A stretch of DNA of 64,000 bases from CAZJKE01 sp964546585 (lineage in GTDB: Bacteria > Planctomycetota > Phycisphaerae > Phycisphaerales > SM1A02): assembly GCA_964546585.1 (NCBI GenBank), contig CAZJKE010000001.1, positions 1 to 64,000 of the forward strand. The letters are read 5' to 3'. Below are positions 16,854 through 25,237 of this stretch, one piece after another. Positions within the stretch are counted from its first letter, which is position 1. Every line of letters begins with the position of its first letter. The notes below the pieces were generated by a model that ran no database searches, was not told where the DNA came from, and saw only the letters and a program-made list of their open reading frames with translations. A program made the position numbers and the translations under genes.

Positions 16854-16858
16854 CACCG
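16844..16858. repeat. 15-bp palindrome containing the hutH stop codon
   Basis: CGGTGTCTGACACCG is a perfect palindrome around a central T. The TGA within it is the hutH stop. The convergent FG-GAP gene ends 2 bp farther. A 13-bp copy with the same core ends rlmN at 27232-27244. It may act as a two-way terminator or protein-binding site. Confidence 0.6.
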
Positions 16859-16859
16859 A

Positions 16860-18803
16860 TCAGGGACAAGGGCCCCAGGCATCGATGAACAGCAGAAGGT
16901 CCTGCACATCAACATCGCGATCGAAATCCAGATCGCCAGGTATCCACTCGTTCCCCGGTGTCGTAACGCCCCAGTTGCCGATCAAGATCAGTAGATCCTG
17001 CACCCACACAGCGTCGTTTCCGTCGAAATCAGCGTGGCACTCGCAATCATCAGGAATGCCATTGGCGTCCAGATCAACCTCGCACCCATCCAACAGGCCG
17101 TCATCATCGCAATCCGGCTGATCCGGCCAGTCACACTCATCCGGCACTCCATTCTCGTCACAATCCTCGCTCACGCCGGTTGCGATGTCGATGTGATCCT
17201 CCACGCCATTCCCGTTGCAATCAACTGGAGGCACCGTCCCCTCCTCCGTAACGATCAGAAGTTGATCCGCCGTCACATCCGTAATCTCCTGCAGAATCCC
17301 CGAGGGCCACTGAATCTGAATCACATCGACAGTTGCGCTGTCCCGCAGTCCAAAGTGGGTCCGCATCATGTGCTGTGAGTTGTACCCGGACCCACTCTGC
17401 ACATCTCGCATTTGTTGCACCTCGCCATCGACGGTCTGATGCACAATTCGCACCCGACCACCAATTCCCATTGCATTGGAGGTGACCCCACGCAACTCCA
17501 CCTGAAGCCAGTGGTTCCCATTCTGATTGTCATTGCGAAGCAACTGATTCTCTCCCGTACCGGGGATGAGTTCACTGCCCCCAACCGTGTACAGGTCAAT
17601 CCACCCATCGTTGTTGAAGTCGGCCCATGAGCCGGAGATGTCGTTGAGCGGTGCCTCCGCCGGTGAACCCGGGGCAACATCCGTGAATGTCTCGTCACCG
17701 TTGTTGCGAAACAAACGATTCTCCAGCACGACGGTCCCGAATGACACGATATACAGGTCCAGGTACCCGTCATTGTCAAAGTCCGCCATGGAAACCCCGC
17801 GGGTTCGTACATCCTCCGAGATTCCTGCGGACTCGGAGATGTCGGTGAAGGTGTCGTCCCCGTTATTGCGATACAGTCGGTTGAAGCCGGGGGCATCCCA
17901 CCCGATGTTGTTGCCGACGAGGATGTCCATCCAACCATCGTTGTTGATATCACCCCACGCGACACCTCGTCCGTGCCCTTGGTCCGCAACCCCCACATTG
18001 TTTGCAACATTCGTCCATGAACCGTCACCGTTATTGCGAAAGAGCGCGTTTGTTCTTGCCAAAGGCGGCGCTTTATCCTGTGCGCCGTTCGAGATGTACA
18101 CATCGGGACGCCCGTCATTGTTGTAGTCACACCATGCGATCCCCCTGCCCTTCCAACCCTGCATGTTCAGGATGGAATCCTCTCGCACAAATGTGCCGTC
18201 GCCCTGATTCATCATGAGCCAGTTCTTGAGATCATCACCTCCGGAATTTGCTACGAAGAGATCAACAAGACCATCATTATTGACATCCTGCCATGACACA
18301 TTGCGTGTTGTCACCTGCATGGACAGTGGGTACCCGTTGGTAATGTCCTCAAAGAGGCCTGGCTCAGACTGCCGAATCAAATGGTTCCCAGAGATGCCGC
18401 CGTTCGCGCTCTGCCCCACGTAGAGATCAGGGAGACCATCATTGTCAATGTCCGCCCACGCTGGATGGTGCGACGGATCACTTCCAATAGCAAGCGGCGG
18501 CGCAGTGATGTCCTCAAATGACCCGCCACCAAGATTACGCAACAACTGATTCGGCGACCCAAGCAAGACGCCATCGACCCGCTGGCCGAAGTGAGCGAGA
18601 TACAAATCCAACAGCCCGTCGCCATCGACATCACACCACGCCGACCCGCGATGCCGCTCGTGCCCCGCCCCCGACGACACGTCTGTGGCGACATCGGTCC
18701 ATAAGGAGAGCGGCGGTGGTCCGCCGCGACCGCGCGCCATTGCAGCCGCCACTGCGCACGCCAACAAGACGGCCGCCACATGGATGGTTCGGCGAATCCT
18801 CAT
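16860..18803 (-). CDS. Secreted FG-GAP/VCBS repeat protein with ASPIC/UnbV domain and dockerin-like C-terminus
   Basis: This 647-residue exported protein has a signal peptide over residues 1-24. Seven calcium-loop repeats of the form D-x-D/N-x-D-G-x-x-D follow, enough for one seven-bladed integrin-like propeller. Next is an ASPIC/UnbV domain (N-H-W-L-Q-V-E-L-R-G, G-G-R-V-R-I, Q-W-P-S-G). A Cys/Asp-rich stretch resembling thrombospondin type 3 repeats then leads to two EF-hand-like modules ending W-G-P-C-P. The last part is the dockerin-like tail frequent in planctomycete surface proteins. Likely role is carbohydrate or protein binding at the cell surface; no catalytic site is evident. Start ATG 18803; an in-frame GTG lies one codon upstream. 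Confidence 0.88.
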   Translation of the reverse strand: MRIRRTIHVAAVLLACAVAAAMARGRGGPPPLSLWTDVATDVSSGAGHERHRGSAWCDVDGDGLLDLYLAHFGQRVDGVLLGSPNQLLRNLGGGSFEDITAPPLAIGSDPSHHPAWADIDNDGLPDLYVGQSANGGISGNHLIRQSEPGLFEDITNGYPLSMQVTTRNVSWQDVNNDGLVDLFVANSGGDDLKNWLMMNQGDGTFVREDSILNMQGWKGRGIAWCDYNNDGRPDVYISNGAQDKAPPLARTNALFRNNGDGSWTNVANNVGVADQGHGRGVAWGDINNDGWMDILVGNNIGWDAPGFNRLYRNNGDDTFTDISESAGISEDVRTRGVSMADFDNDGYLDLYIVSFGTVVLENRLFRNNGDETFTDVAPGSPAEAPLNDISGSWADFNNDGWIDLYTVGGSELIPGTGENQLLRNDNQNGNHWLQVELRGVTSNAMGIGGRVRIVHQTVDGEVQQMRDVQSGSGYNSQHMMRTHFGLRDSATVDVIQIQWPSGILQEITDVTADQLLIVTEEGTVPPVDCNGNGVEDHIDIATGVSEDCDENGVPDECDWPDQPDCDDDGLLDGCEVDLDANGIPDDCECHADFDGNDAVWVQDLLILIGNWGVTTPGNEWIPGDLDFDRDVDVQDLLLFIDAWGPCP

Positions 18804-18866
18804 CACGCTTCAGCATGGCACAAACCTCGACAATTGCAAGACTTGAAGTCCCCCTCAGGCGATACT

Positions 18867-19295
18867 TCAGTCCTCGCACCCACACCCGCACCCATGGGAG
18901 GTCGTAAAGACGGCAAAGACCGCGCCGCAGGGGTCTCCAAGCGTTGCGAACCGACCAATGCCGGGAATATCGGTCGGTGGGCAGTACACACTTGCGCCCA
19001 GTGCCTGGGCGGCATCCGTCGCAGCATCAACATCATCCACCGCAATGCAACTTCCCCAGCGCGAAGGCATGTCGGCTGGCCAACTCTCGTCGATGGCCAG
19101 ACAGCCACCGACCGGGTGGCCGTCGCTGTAGAACATCGTGTAGGGCGTGCCGTCCACTTTGTTCGTCTCGGCGGTCCATCCCAACAGCGTTGTGTAGAAC
19201 CGGCAGGACGCATCCACATCGCGCGTGGCCAGTTCATTCCAACAGAAAACACCCGCGGTGATGAGCACCATCGTGATTGCTTCGCTCGTTGCCAT
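18867..19295 (-). CDS. VOC (glyoxalase/bleomycin-resistance fold) family protein
   Basis: This 142-residue protein has two beta-alpha-beta-beta-beta modules of the vicinal oxygen chelate superfamily. It shows F-C-W-N-E-L-A-T-R-D, F-Y-T-T-L-L-G-W, then a second half with D-D-V-D-A-A-T-D-A-A-Q-A-L-G-A and P-C-G-A-V-F-A-V-F. This subgroup resembles the two-domain CFP-30B/YraH-like proteins. It ends in an unusual Cys-rich tail, G-C-G-C-G-C-E-D, which could bind metal. The start follows GGGAG. It is divergent from hutU by 83 bp and lies between hutH and hutU, though a role in histidine degradation is not indicated. Substrate unknown. Confidence 0.82.
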   Translation of the reverse strand: MATSEAITMVLITAGVFCWNELATRDVDASCRFYTTLLGWTAETNKVDGTPYTMFYSDGHPVGGCLAIDESWPADMPSRWGSCIAVDDVDAATDAAQALGASVYCPPTDIPGIGRFATLGDPCGAVFAVFTTSHGCGCGCED

Positions 19296-19378
19296 GTCGT
19301 GCTCCCTTTCATTCCCGGCGACCCCGCAAGCATACCGCTGCGCACAGGCCTACCACTCCCGTTACCATCGCCAATTCG

Positions 19379-21046
19379 ATGCCACAGGCACCCCCCAAAC
19401 GCGTTATTCGTGCCCCCAGAGGCGGCACGCGAACCTGCCAGACCTGGCAGGCCGAAGCCGCAATGCGCATGCTCATGAACAACCTCGATCCTGAGGTTGC
19501 TGAACGCCCGGAGGACCTGGTGGTCTACGGCGGCCGCGGTCAGGCCGCACGAAACTGGGCGGCCTACGACGCCATCATCGAATGTCTGAAGATCCTCGGA
19601 AAAGATGAAACGCTTCTGGTGCAGTCCGGCAAGCCGGTCGGCATCGTGACAACCACCGTCGACTCACCTCGGGTCATTATCGCCAACAGCAATCTGGTTC
19701 CGCACTGGGCGACGCAGGAACACTTCGACGAACTGGCCGCCAAGGGCCTGATCATGTTCGGACAGATGACGGCTGGCTCGTGGATCTACATCGGAACACA
19801 AGGAATCCTTCAGGGAACCTATGAGACTTTCGCGGAGTGCGCCCGCCTGCACTTTGGCGGCACGCTCAAGGGACGCCTCGCTGTCACCGGGGGATGCGGG
19901 GGCATGGGCGGTGCGCAACCGCTCTCCATCACCATGAACGACGGCGTTTGCCTCATTGCGGATATCTGCCAGGAGCGGCTGGACAAACGTCTCCATGATC
20001 GATACATCGACGAGATTCATGAGGACATCGGCGCTGCCATCGATCGCGCAGTGGCGGCCAAGGAAGCCCTCGAAGCCGTTTCCATCGGCGTCTGTTGCAA
20101 CATCATCGACCTGTTGGTGGCACTGGATGCTGGCGACATAGTGCCGGATGTCTTGACGGATCAGACATCCGCCCACGACCCGCTCCATGGCTATTACCCG
20201 GATGGCCTGAGTCGCGAAGATGCAGATGCACTTCGGGCTTCTGATCCTGATGCGTATGTAGAGCGAAGCATGGACGCAATGGCCCGCCATGTGCGACTCA
20301 TGCTGGCTTTGCAGGACAAGGGCTCGGTGACCTTTGACTACGGCAACAACCTTCGGCAGCGGGCAAGCGATGGAGGGGTGGAAAACGCGTTTGCTTTTCC
20401 AGGGTTCGTTCCCGCCTATATCAGACCGCAGTTCTGCAGAGGCCGTGGACCATTCCGCTGGTGCGCTCTTTCCGGTGATCCAGCGGACATCGCCGCGACC
20501 GATCAGGTGATTCTGGATTTGTTCCCGGAAGATGAGTCACTGCAACGGTGGATACGAATGGCGAGCGAACGCGTGGCATTTCAAGGCCTTCCCTGCCGCA
20601 TCTGTTGGCTCGGTCTCGGCGAGCGTGACAAGGCTGGGCTTGCCTTCAACGATCTTGTTCGAACGGGTAAAGTCAGCGCGCCCATCGTCATCGGCCGGGA
20701 CCACCTCGATTGTGGTTCCGTCGCCAGCCCCAATCGGGAAACGGAAGGCATGCTCGACGGCACCGATGCCGTGAGTGACTGGCCACTGCTCAACTTCGCG
20801 GTGAATGCCGTGAGCGGCGCAAGTTGGGTGAGTTTCCATCACGGTGGTGGCGTTGGTATCGGGTACGCCCAACACGCCGGGCAGGTCATCGTCGCGGACG
20901 GAACCGACGCAGCGGACGATCGTCTACGGCGAGTGCTCACAAACGATCCCCTTCTTGGAATCATCCGCCACGCGGATGCGGGGTACGACGAAGCCATCCA
21001 GTGCGCCGACGAACAGGGCGTCGCCATTCCAATGCGAAAATCCTGA
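19379..21046 (+). CDS. hutU: Urocanate hydratase HutU
   Basis: HutU adds water to urocanate to form 4-imidazolone-5-propionate, using NAD+ as an electrophile. The ATG at 19379 gives 555 residues, the typical size. Conserved parts include V-Y-G-G-R-G-Q-A-A-R-N-W near the N-terminus, Q-S-G-K-P-V-G, and the NAD-binding G-G-C-G-G-M-G-G-A-Q-P. The F-C-R-G-R-G-P-F-R-W segment contains the active-site Cys region, and H-H-G-G-G-V-G-I-G-Y is present. The frame is open upstream of 19379, but the family N-terminus (A-P-R-G) begins just after it. hutI starts 2 nt after the stop. Confidence 0.96.
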   Translation: MPQAPPKRVIRAPRGGTRTCQTWQAEAAMRMLMNNLDPEVAERPEDLVVYGGRGQAARNWAAYDAIIECLKILGKDETLLVQSGKPVGIVTTTVDSPRVIIANSNLVPHWATQEHFDELAAKGLIMFGQMTAGSWIYIGTQGILQGTYETFAECARLHFGGTLKGRLAVTGGCGGMGGAQPLSITMNDGVCLIADICQERLDKRLHDRYIDEIHEDIGAAIDRAVAAKEALEAVSIGVCCNIIDLLVALDAGDIVPDVLTDQTSAHDPLHGYYPDGLSREDADALRASDPDAYVERSMDAMARHVRLMLALQDKGSVTFDYGNNLRQRASDGGVENAFAFPGFVPAYIRPQFCRGRGPFRWCALSGDPADIAATDQVILDLFPEDESLQRWIRMASERVAFQGLPCRICWLGLGERDKAGLAFNDLVRTGKVSAPIVIGRDHLDCGSVASPNRETEGMLDGTDAVSDWPLLNFAVNAVSGASWVSFHHGGGVGIGYAQHAGQVIVADGTDAADDRLRRVLTNDPLLGIIRHADAGYDEAIQCADEQGVAIPMRKS

Positions 21047-21048
21047 CC

Positions 21049-22314
21049 GTGCCCTCATTCCTTGTCATCAACGCTCGCATCCTTTCGCTGAGGGGTTCCA
21101 AGGAGCCTCGCCGAGGGGAGCAGATGCAGGACCTCGGCATCATCGACAACGGTTACCTCCTGGTCAAAGACGGCCTCATTGGCGCCATCGGCAGCGGTGA
21201 ACCGCCGGAGGATCTCGCTGCGCCGGGAGAGGAGATCATGGCCGTCGATGCCGACGGCCGCGTTCTCATGCCAGCGTTTGTCGACTGCCACACACATGCC
21301 TGCTGGGCGGGTAGTCGACTCGATGAATTCGAGATGGGGTTGCGGGGCGCAACCTATCTGCAGATTCTCGAACATGGTGGCGGCATCATGTCCACGGTCC
21401 GCGCTACCCGGGAAACTTCACGCGAGGAACTTGCTGATCTTCTGTGTACGAGACTTGGCATGTTGGCCGCAGCAGGCACCGGCACGGTTGAGGTCAAGAG
21501 CGGCTATGGATTGACCACCGAAGATGAAGTCAAGATGCTGCGGGCCGTTCATGACGCGGCGCAGGGCGTTGCCCAGTCACTCGTCGGGACCTTTCTTGGC
21601 GCACACGCCATCGACCCAACGCAGGAGGGTTTCATCGATCGAATGATTGAGGAAACGCTGCCTGCAGTGACGGCAGAGTTCCCTGGCATTACCTGTGATG
21701 CATACTGCGAGACCGGAGCATGGTCGGTTGATGAGGTGACGCGTCTCTTCGAACGCGCAACCGAGTTGGGCTGTCCCATTCGCATTCATGTCGATCAATT
21801 CAACTCACTGGGCATGTTGCCCAGGGCTGTCGACATGGGTGCGGTCAGTGCAGACCATCTTGAAGCATCTACGGTGGAGGATCTTCGCACACTCGCAGCG
21901 AGCAGGACGGTCGCGGTACTTCTACCCGCTTCAGGCTTCTGTCTTGATGGACGATACGCCGACGGCCGCTCGCTGATCGACATGGGTGCGGCCGTCGCCA
22001 TTGCAACAAACTTCAATCCGGGCTCGGCCCCATCACCGTCCATGGCGTTCAGCATTGCACTTGCAGCCCGTCGATTGCGACTGACGCCAGCTGAAGCCAT
22101 CACTGCAACTACCCACAATGCGGCATGCGTATTGGGAATGCAAGACAGCGTCGGATCTCTGGATGTAGGCATGCGGGCCGACATCCAACTTCTTGACTGC
22201 GAGGATGAGCGGGAGTTGGCGTGGCAGGTTGCCGGTGGCGGGCCGCTGCTGGTAGCGATTGGCGGCGACATTGTGCACCTTCTCTCCGAGTCGGTCGAGG
22301 AGGGGGAGTCGTGA
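21049..22314 (+). CDS. hutI: Imidazolonepropionase HutI
   Basis: HutI hydrolyses 4-imidazolone-5-propionate to N-formimino-L-glutamate. It is a metal-dependent amidohydrolase of 421 residues. The metal motif D-C-H-T-H-A appears near residue 80, R-x-x-G-A-T-Y-L-Q-I substrate loop follows, then E-V-K-S-G-Y-G-L and F-L-G-A-H-A. The C-terminal N-F-N-P-G-S-A-P-S and A-T-x-N-A-A-x-x-L-G are typical. The GTG at 21049 is chosen because F-L-V-I-N-A-R-I-L is the standard HutI opening; it follows the hutU stop by 2 nt. The stop overlaps the next start (GTGA). No HutG/HutF is visible, so later steps lie elsewhere. Confidence 0.95.
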   Translation: MPSFLVINARILSLRGSKEPRRGEQMQDLGIIDNGYLLVKDGLIGAIGSGEPPEDLAAPGEEIMAVDADGRVLMPAFVDCHTHACWAGSRLDEFEMGLRGATYLQILEHGGGIMSTVRATRETSREELADLLCTRLGMLAAAGTGTVEVKSGYGLTTEDEVKMLRAVHDAAQGVAQSLVGTFLGAHAIDPTQEGFIDRMIEETLPAVTAEFPGITCDAYCETGAWSVDEVTRLFERATELGCPIRIHVDQFNSLGMLPRAVDMGAVSADHLEASTVEDLRTLAASRTVAVLLPASGFCLDGRYADGRSLIDMGAAVAIATNFNPGSAPSPSMAFSIALAARRLRLTPAEAITATTHNAACVLGMQDSVGSLDVGMRADIQLLDCEDERELAWQVAGGGPLLVAIGGDIVHLLSESVEEGES

Positions 22315-23135
22315 CCGATGCCGTTCTGGTCCAAGGCAGCGAGGCGAGGGCCGCCGCCGCCGCCGCTGCGATACGGGTGGTCAAGGTGCATGAAGCGTTG
22401 ACGGAGTTCCTTCGCGCAGGATTGACCCTTCCAGAAATCGACGCATTCGTTGGTCGCACGCTCGAACAACTGGACTGCAAGAGCGCATTCCGCGGGTACA
22501 CGCTGCCTGGACTCCCCGCGTTCCCAAGCCAATCGTGCATTTCGGTCAACGATTGCATCGTGCATGGAACACACACGATGTCGCAGGACCCGCTTTCGCC
22601 GGGCGATCTCATTTCGGTTGACATCGGCGTGTCCTATCGTGGTTGGATCGGCGATGCGGCGTGGACATGGGCCATCGAGCACGCCTCCGATGAATCCGCT
22701 CGCCTGATGGATGCGGGCCGCCGATCGCTCGCCGCTGGTATTGACGCAATGATGCCAGGGCGTCCCCTGTTGGACTACGCTCGAGCGGTCCAAGGGGTCG
22801 CGGAGGAGGAGTGCGGATTCCGTCTGATCCGTGGACTTGGTGGTCACGGATACGGCCGAACATTGCACGCTCCCCCGTTCGTCTCCAATGTCGTGCCGAC
22901 GCACCGCAATGAGTGGCCGGACGCGACGCGACTCTTCGAAACGGGCCTGCTCGTCGCCGTTGAACCAATGCTGGCGATCTCCTCATCGGAAACCAATTCG
23001 GAACGCGGCAAGTGGCCGATCACTACCCCGGACGGGTCGCTGAGCGTGCACTATGAAGCCGACATTCTCATCGGTGATGATGCGCCTATCGATCTGACCA
23101 AAGGACTTGCGTCACTTCCCTCAATTGTTGGATGA
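22311..23135 (+). CDS. map: Type I methionine aminopeptidase-like protein
   Basis: This 274-residue pita-bread fold metallopeptidase would remove N-terminal Met from proteins. The five metal ligands are D104 and D115 (V-D-I-G-x6-G-D-A-A-W-T), H179 (G-G-H-G-Y-G-R), E218 (V-E-P-M) and E249 (H-Y-E). The second histidine sits in L-H186-A-P-P, where family members usually read H-E-x-P, so Glu is replaced by Ala. The GTG start overlaps the hutI stop (GTGA), and its stop overlaps the prolyl oligopeptidase start (ATGA). Placement inside a histidine-degradation and peptidase run is unusual for a housekeeping MAP. A dedicated peptide-processing role is possible. Confidence 0.88.
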   Translation: MTDAVLVQGSEARAAAAAAAIRVVKVHEALTEFLRAGLTLPEIDAFVGRTLEQLDCKSAFRGYTLPGLPAFPSQSCISVNDCIVHGTHTMSQDPLSPGDLISVDIGVSYRGWIGDAAWTWAIEHASDESARLMDAGRRSLAAGIDAMMPGRPLLDYARAVQGVAEEECGFRLIRGLGGHGYGRTLHAPPFVSNVVPTHRNEWPDATRLFETGLLVAVEPMLAISSSETNSERGKWPITTPDGSLSVHYEADILIGDDAPIDLTKGLASLPSIVG

Positions 23136-25228
23136 CCCCAATGACACTGACCACCACCACCCTGCTCGCACTCATCGCTTTGCAACCGCTTCAATATCCG
23201 CCTGCGCCACGAGGCGAAGTTGTCGAGGACATCAACGGTATGTCGGTCGCGGACCCGTACCGGTGGCTTGAGGCGGATGTCCGAGAGAGTGAGTCGGTCA
23301 AGGAATGGGTCGATGCGGAAAATGCGATCACAGCCAATTGGCTTGAGGCCGTTCCGCAGCGGGCTGGCATTCGCGATCGACTCGAAGAAGTCTGGGATTA
23401 CGAGCGAGCGGGGCTTCCCGTCCATCGTGGCAGTAGGTGGTTTCAAACCCGCAATTCCGGTCTGCAAAATCACAGCGTGCTGTATGAAGGCCAAGCAGCC
23501 GACGCCTGCGACCGTGTGTTGTTGGATCCCAACACTTGGTCGGAGGACGGCACGATTGCGTTGTCCGGTTGGTCCCCGAGCCCAAAGGGCCGCTTTCTCG
23601 CTTGGGGACAGTCGTCGGCCGGCTCCGACTGGGATACATGGTTCGTTACTGACCTTGAAACCGGCGAGCAATTCTCCGACACCCTGCACTGGATCAAGTT
23701 TGGGTCGCCCGCGTGGCTGGCAGATGAGAGTGGCTTTTATTACACGCGCTTTCCGAAGGCCGAGGATGAAGGCCATATTGCGCAGACGCTGAACAACCAA
23801 GTTTGGTTGCATCGTATTGGTTCGCCGCAGTCGGAAGATACGCAGGTATGGTTCGATGCTGCGTTTCCCAAGCGGTACTACGGGGCCACAGTCACCGAAG
23901 ATGGTCGATGGCTGGTGATCGAAGTGTCGCAAGGCACTTCGGCTGGAAATGCTCTGCTCTACGCACGGGCAAACGCGGCGGATACCCCTCGTTGGCTGAT
24001 TCCTTCATTCGACGCAAAGTATTCGCTGATCGGTAGCCAAGGCAACACGCTCTTCTTTCTGACCGACGACGGAGCGGCTGCGGGCCGAATCATGGCAGTT
24101 GAAGTAGGCGGCAAAGAGGTGGTTTGGCGAGAAGTGATCGCGGAGAGGAAGGACATTCTGGACGGCGGCGACATTGTGGGAGGCAGCATTGCCGTGGCAT
24201 GGATGCAGGATGCGGCTGCCGCGGCAACCATCCACGATCTTGACGGTCAGGAGCGGTTCAGGGTGCAACTTCCGGGACTTGGAAGTATTGGCGGATTTGG
24301 TGGCCGGGACACTGACAAGACCTTCTATTTTTCCTTCTCCAGTTACGACACGCCTCCGTCGATTCTGACCTGTGACTTGGCGACCGGAGCAACTTCGGAA
24401 TGGTGGCGGACCAGCGTACCGATCAACACGGATGACTTTGAGGTTCGCAGGGTCTTCGTTCAAAGCACCGATGGCGCCCGCGTACCGATGTTCATCACGG
24501 CACGGTCTGGCACCGTGCTGGACGGGTCCAATCCCGTGCTGCTCTACGGCTACGGCGGCTTCGACATCGCCATTCGTCCGGGGTTCTCCGTTACTCGGTC
24601 GGTATGGCTGGAACTCGGTGGTGTGCTGGCCGTGGCGAACATCCGTGGGGGTAGCGAATACGGGCGGACATGGCACGAAGAAGGAATGTTTGAGCGGAAG
24701 CAACAGGTGTTCGATGACTTCATCGCCTGCGGCGAGTGGCTCATCAAGGAGGGGTGGACCAGCACGAATCGGCTTGCGATTCAAGGGGGCAGCAATGGCG
24801 GGCTGCTTGTCGGCGCGTGCATGACGCAGCGGCCCGATCTCTTTGCGGCGGCACTCCCACAGGTCGGCGTTCTGGACATGCTTCGTTTTCATCTGTTCAC
24901 GCTCGGATGGGGTTGGACTTCTGAATACGGCGACCCGGAGGATCCGAAGATGACTGCGACGCTGCTGGCGTACTCCCCCTATCACAATGTCCATCCGGGC
25001 ACAGCCTATCCCGCCACGATGATCACGACCGGTGATACCGATGACCGCGTGGTTCCGGCCCACAGTTTCAAGTTTGCCGCAGCGTTGCAACATGCTCAGG
25101 CCGGTGATGCGCCCATCCTCATCCGCATTGAGACGCGGGCGGGGCATGGCGCGGGAACACCCACACACCTTCGTCTGGACAAGGCTGCGGACACGCTCGC
25201 ATTTCTCTCCCGTGTGCTTTGGGAATAG
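23132..25228 (+). CDS. Prolyl oligopeptidase (S9A family)
   Basis: Prolyl oligopeptidases cut short peptides after proline. This 698-residue protein has an N-terminal hydrophobic stretch (about 4-18) that may export it to the periplasm. The Y-P-x-A-P-R and D-P-Y-R-W-L-E start of the S9A family is present. A beta-propeller region of about 330 residues follows, then the alpha/beta-hydrolase domain. The nucleophile is S554 in G-G-S-N-G-G, the acid lies in G-D-T-D-D-R-V-V-P, and the histidine in R-A-G-H-G-A-G. The ATG overlaps the methionine aminopeptidase stop. Co-transcription with map and hut genes points to use of peptides and histidine as nutrients. Confidence 0.93.
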   Translation: MTPMTLTTTTLLALIALQPLQYPPAPRGEVVEDINGMSVADPYRWLEADVRESESVKEWVDAENAITANWLEAVPQRAGIRDRLEEVWDYERAGLPVHRGSRWFQTRNSGLQNHSVLYEGQAADACDRVLLDPNTWSEDGTIALSGWSPSPKGRFLAWGQSSAGSDWDTWFVTDLETGEQFSDTLHWIKFGSPAWLADESGFYYTRFPKAEDEGHIAQTLNNQVWLHRIGSPQSEDTQVWFDAAFPKRYYGATVTEDGRWLVIEVSQGTSAGNALLYARANAADTPRWLIPSFDAKYSLIGSQGNTLFFLTDDGAAAGRIMAVEVGGKEVVWREVIAERKDILDGGDIVGGSIAVAWMQDAAAAATIHDLDGQERFRVQLPGLGSIGGFGGRDTDKTFYFSFSSYDTPPSILTCDLATGATSEWWRTSVPINTDDFEVRRVFVQSTDGARVPMFITARSGTVLDGSNPVLLYGYGGFDIAIRPGFSVTRSVWLELGGVLAVANIRGGSEYGRTWHEEGMFERKQQVFDDFIACGEWLIKEGWTSTNRLAIQGGSNGGLLVGACMTQRPDLFAAALPQVGVLDMLRFHLFTLGWGWTSEYGDPEDPKMTATLLAYSPYHNVHPGTAYPATMITTGDTDDRVVPAHSFKFAAALQHAQAGDAPILIRIETRAGHGAGTPTHLRLDKAADTLAFLSRVLWE

Positions 25229-25237
25229 AATCCGCTC

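Noticed and set aside
15780..16856. A 358-codon frame opposite hutH
   Set aside because: Antisense to a complete HutH with intact MIO motif; the translation has no family character.
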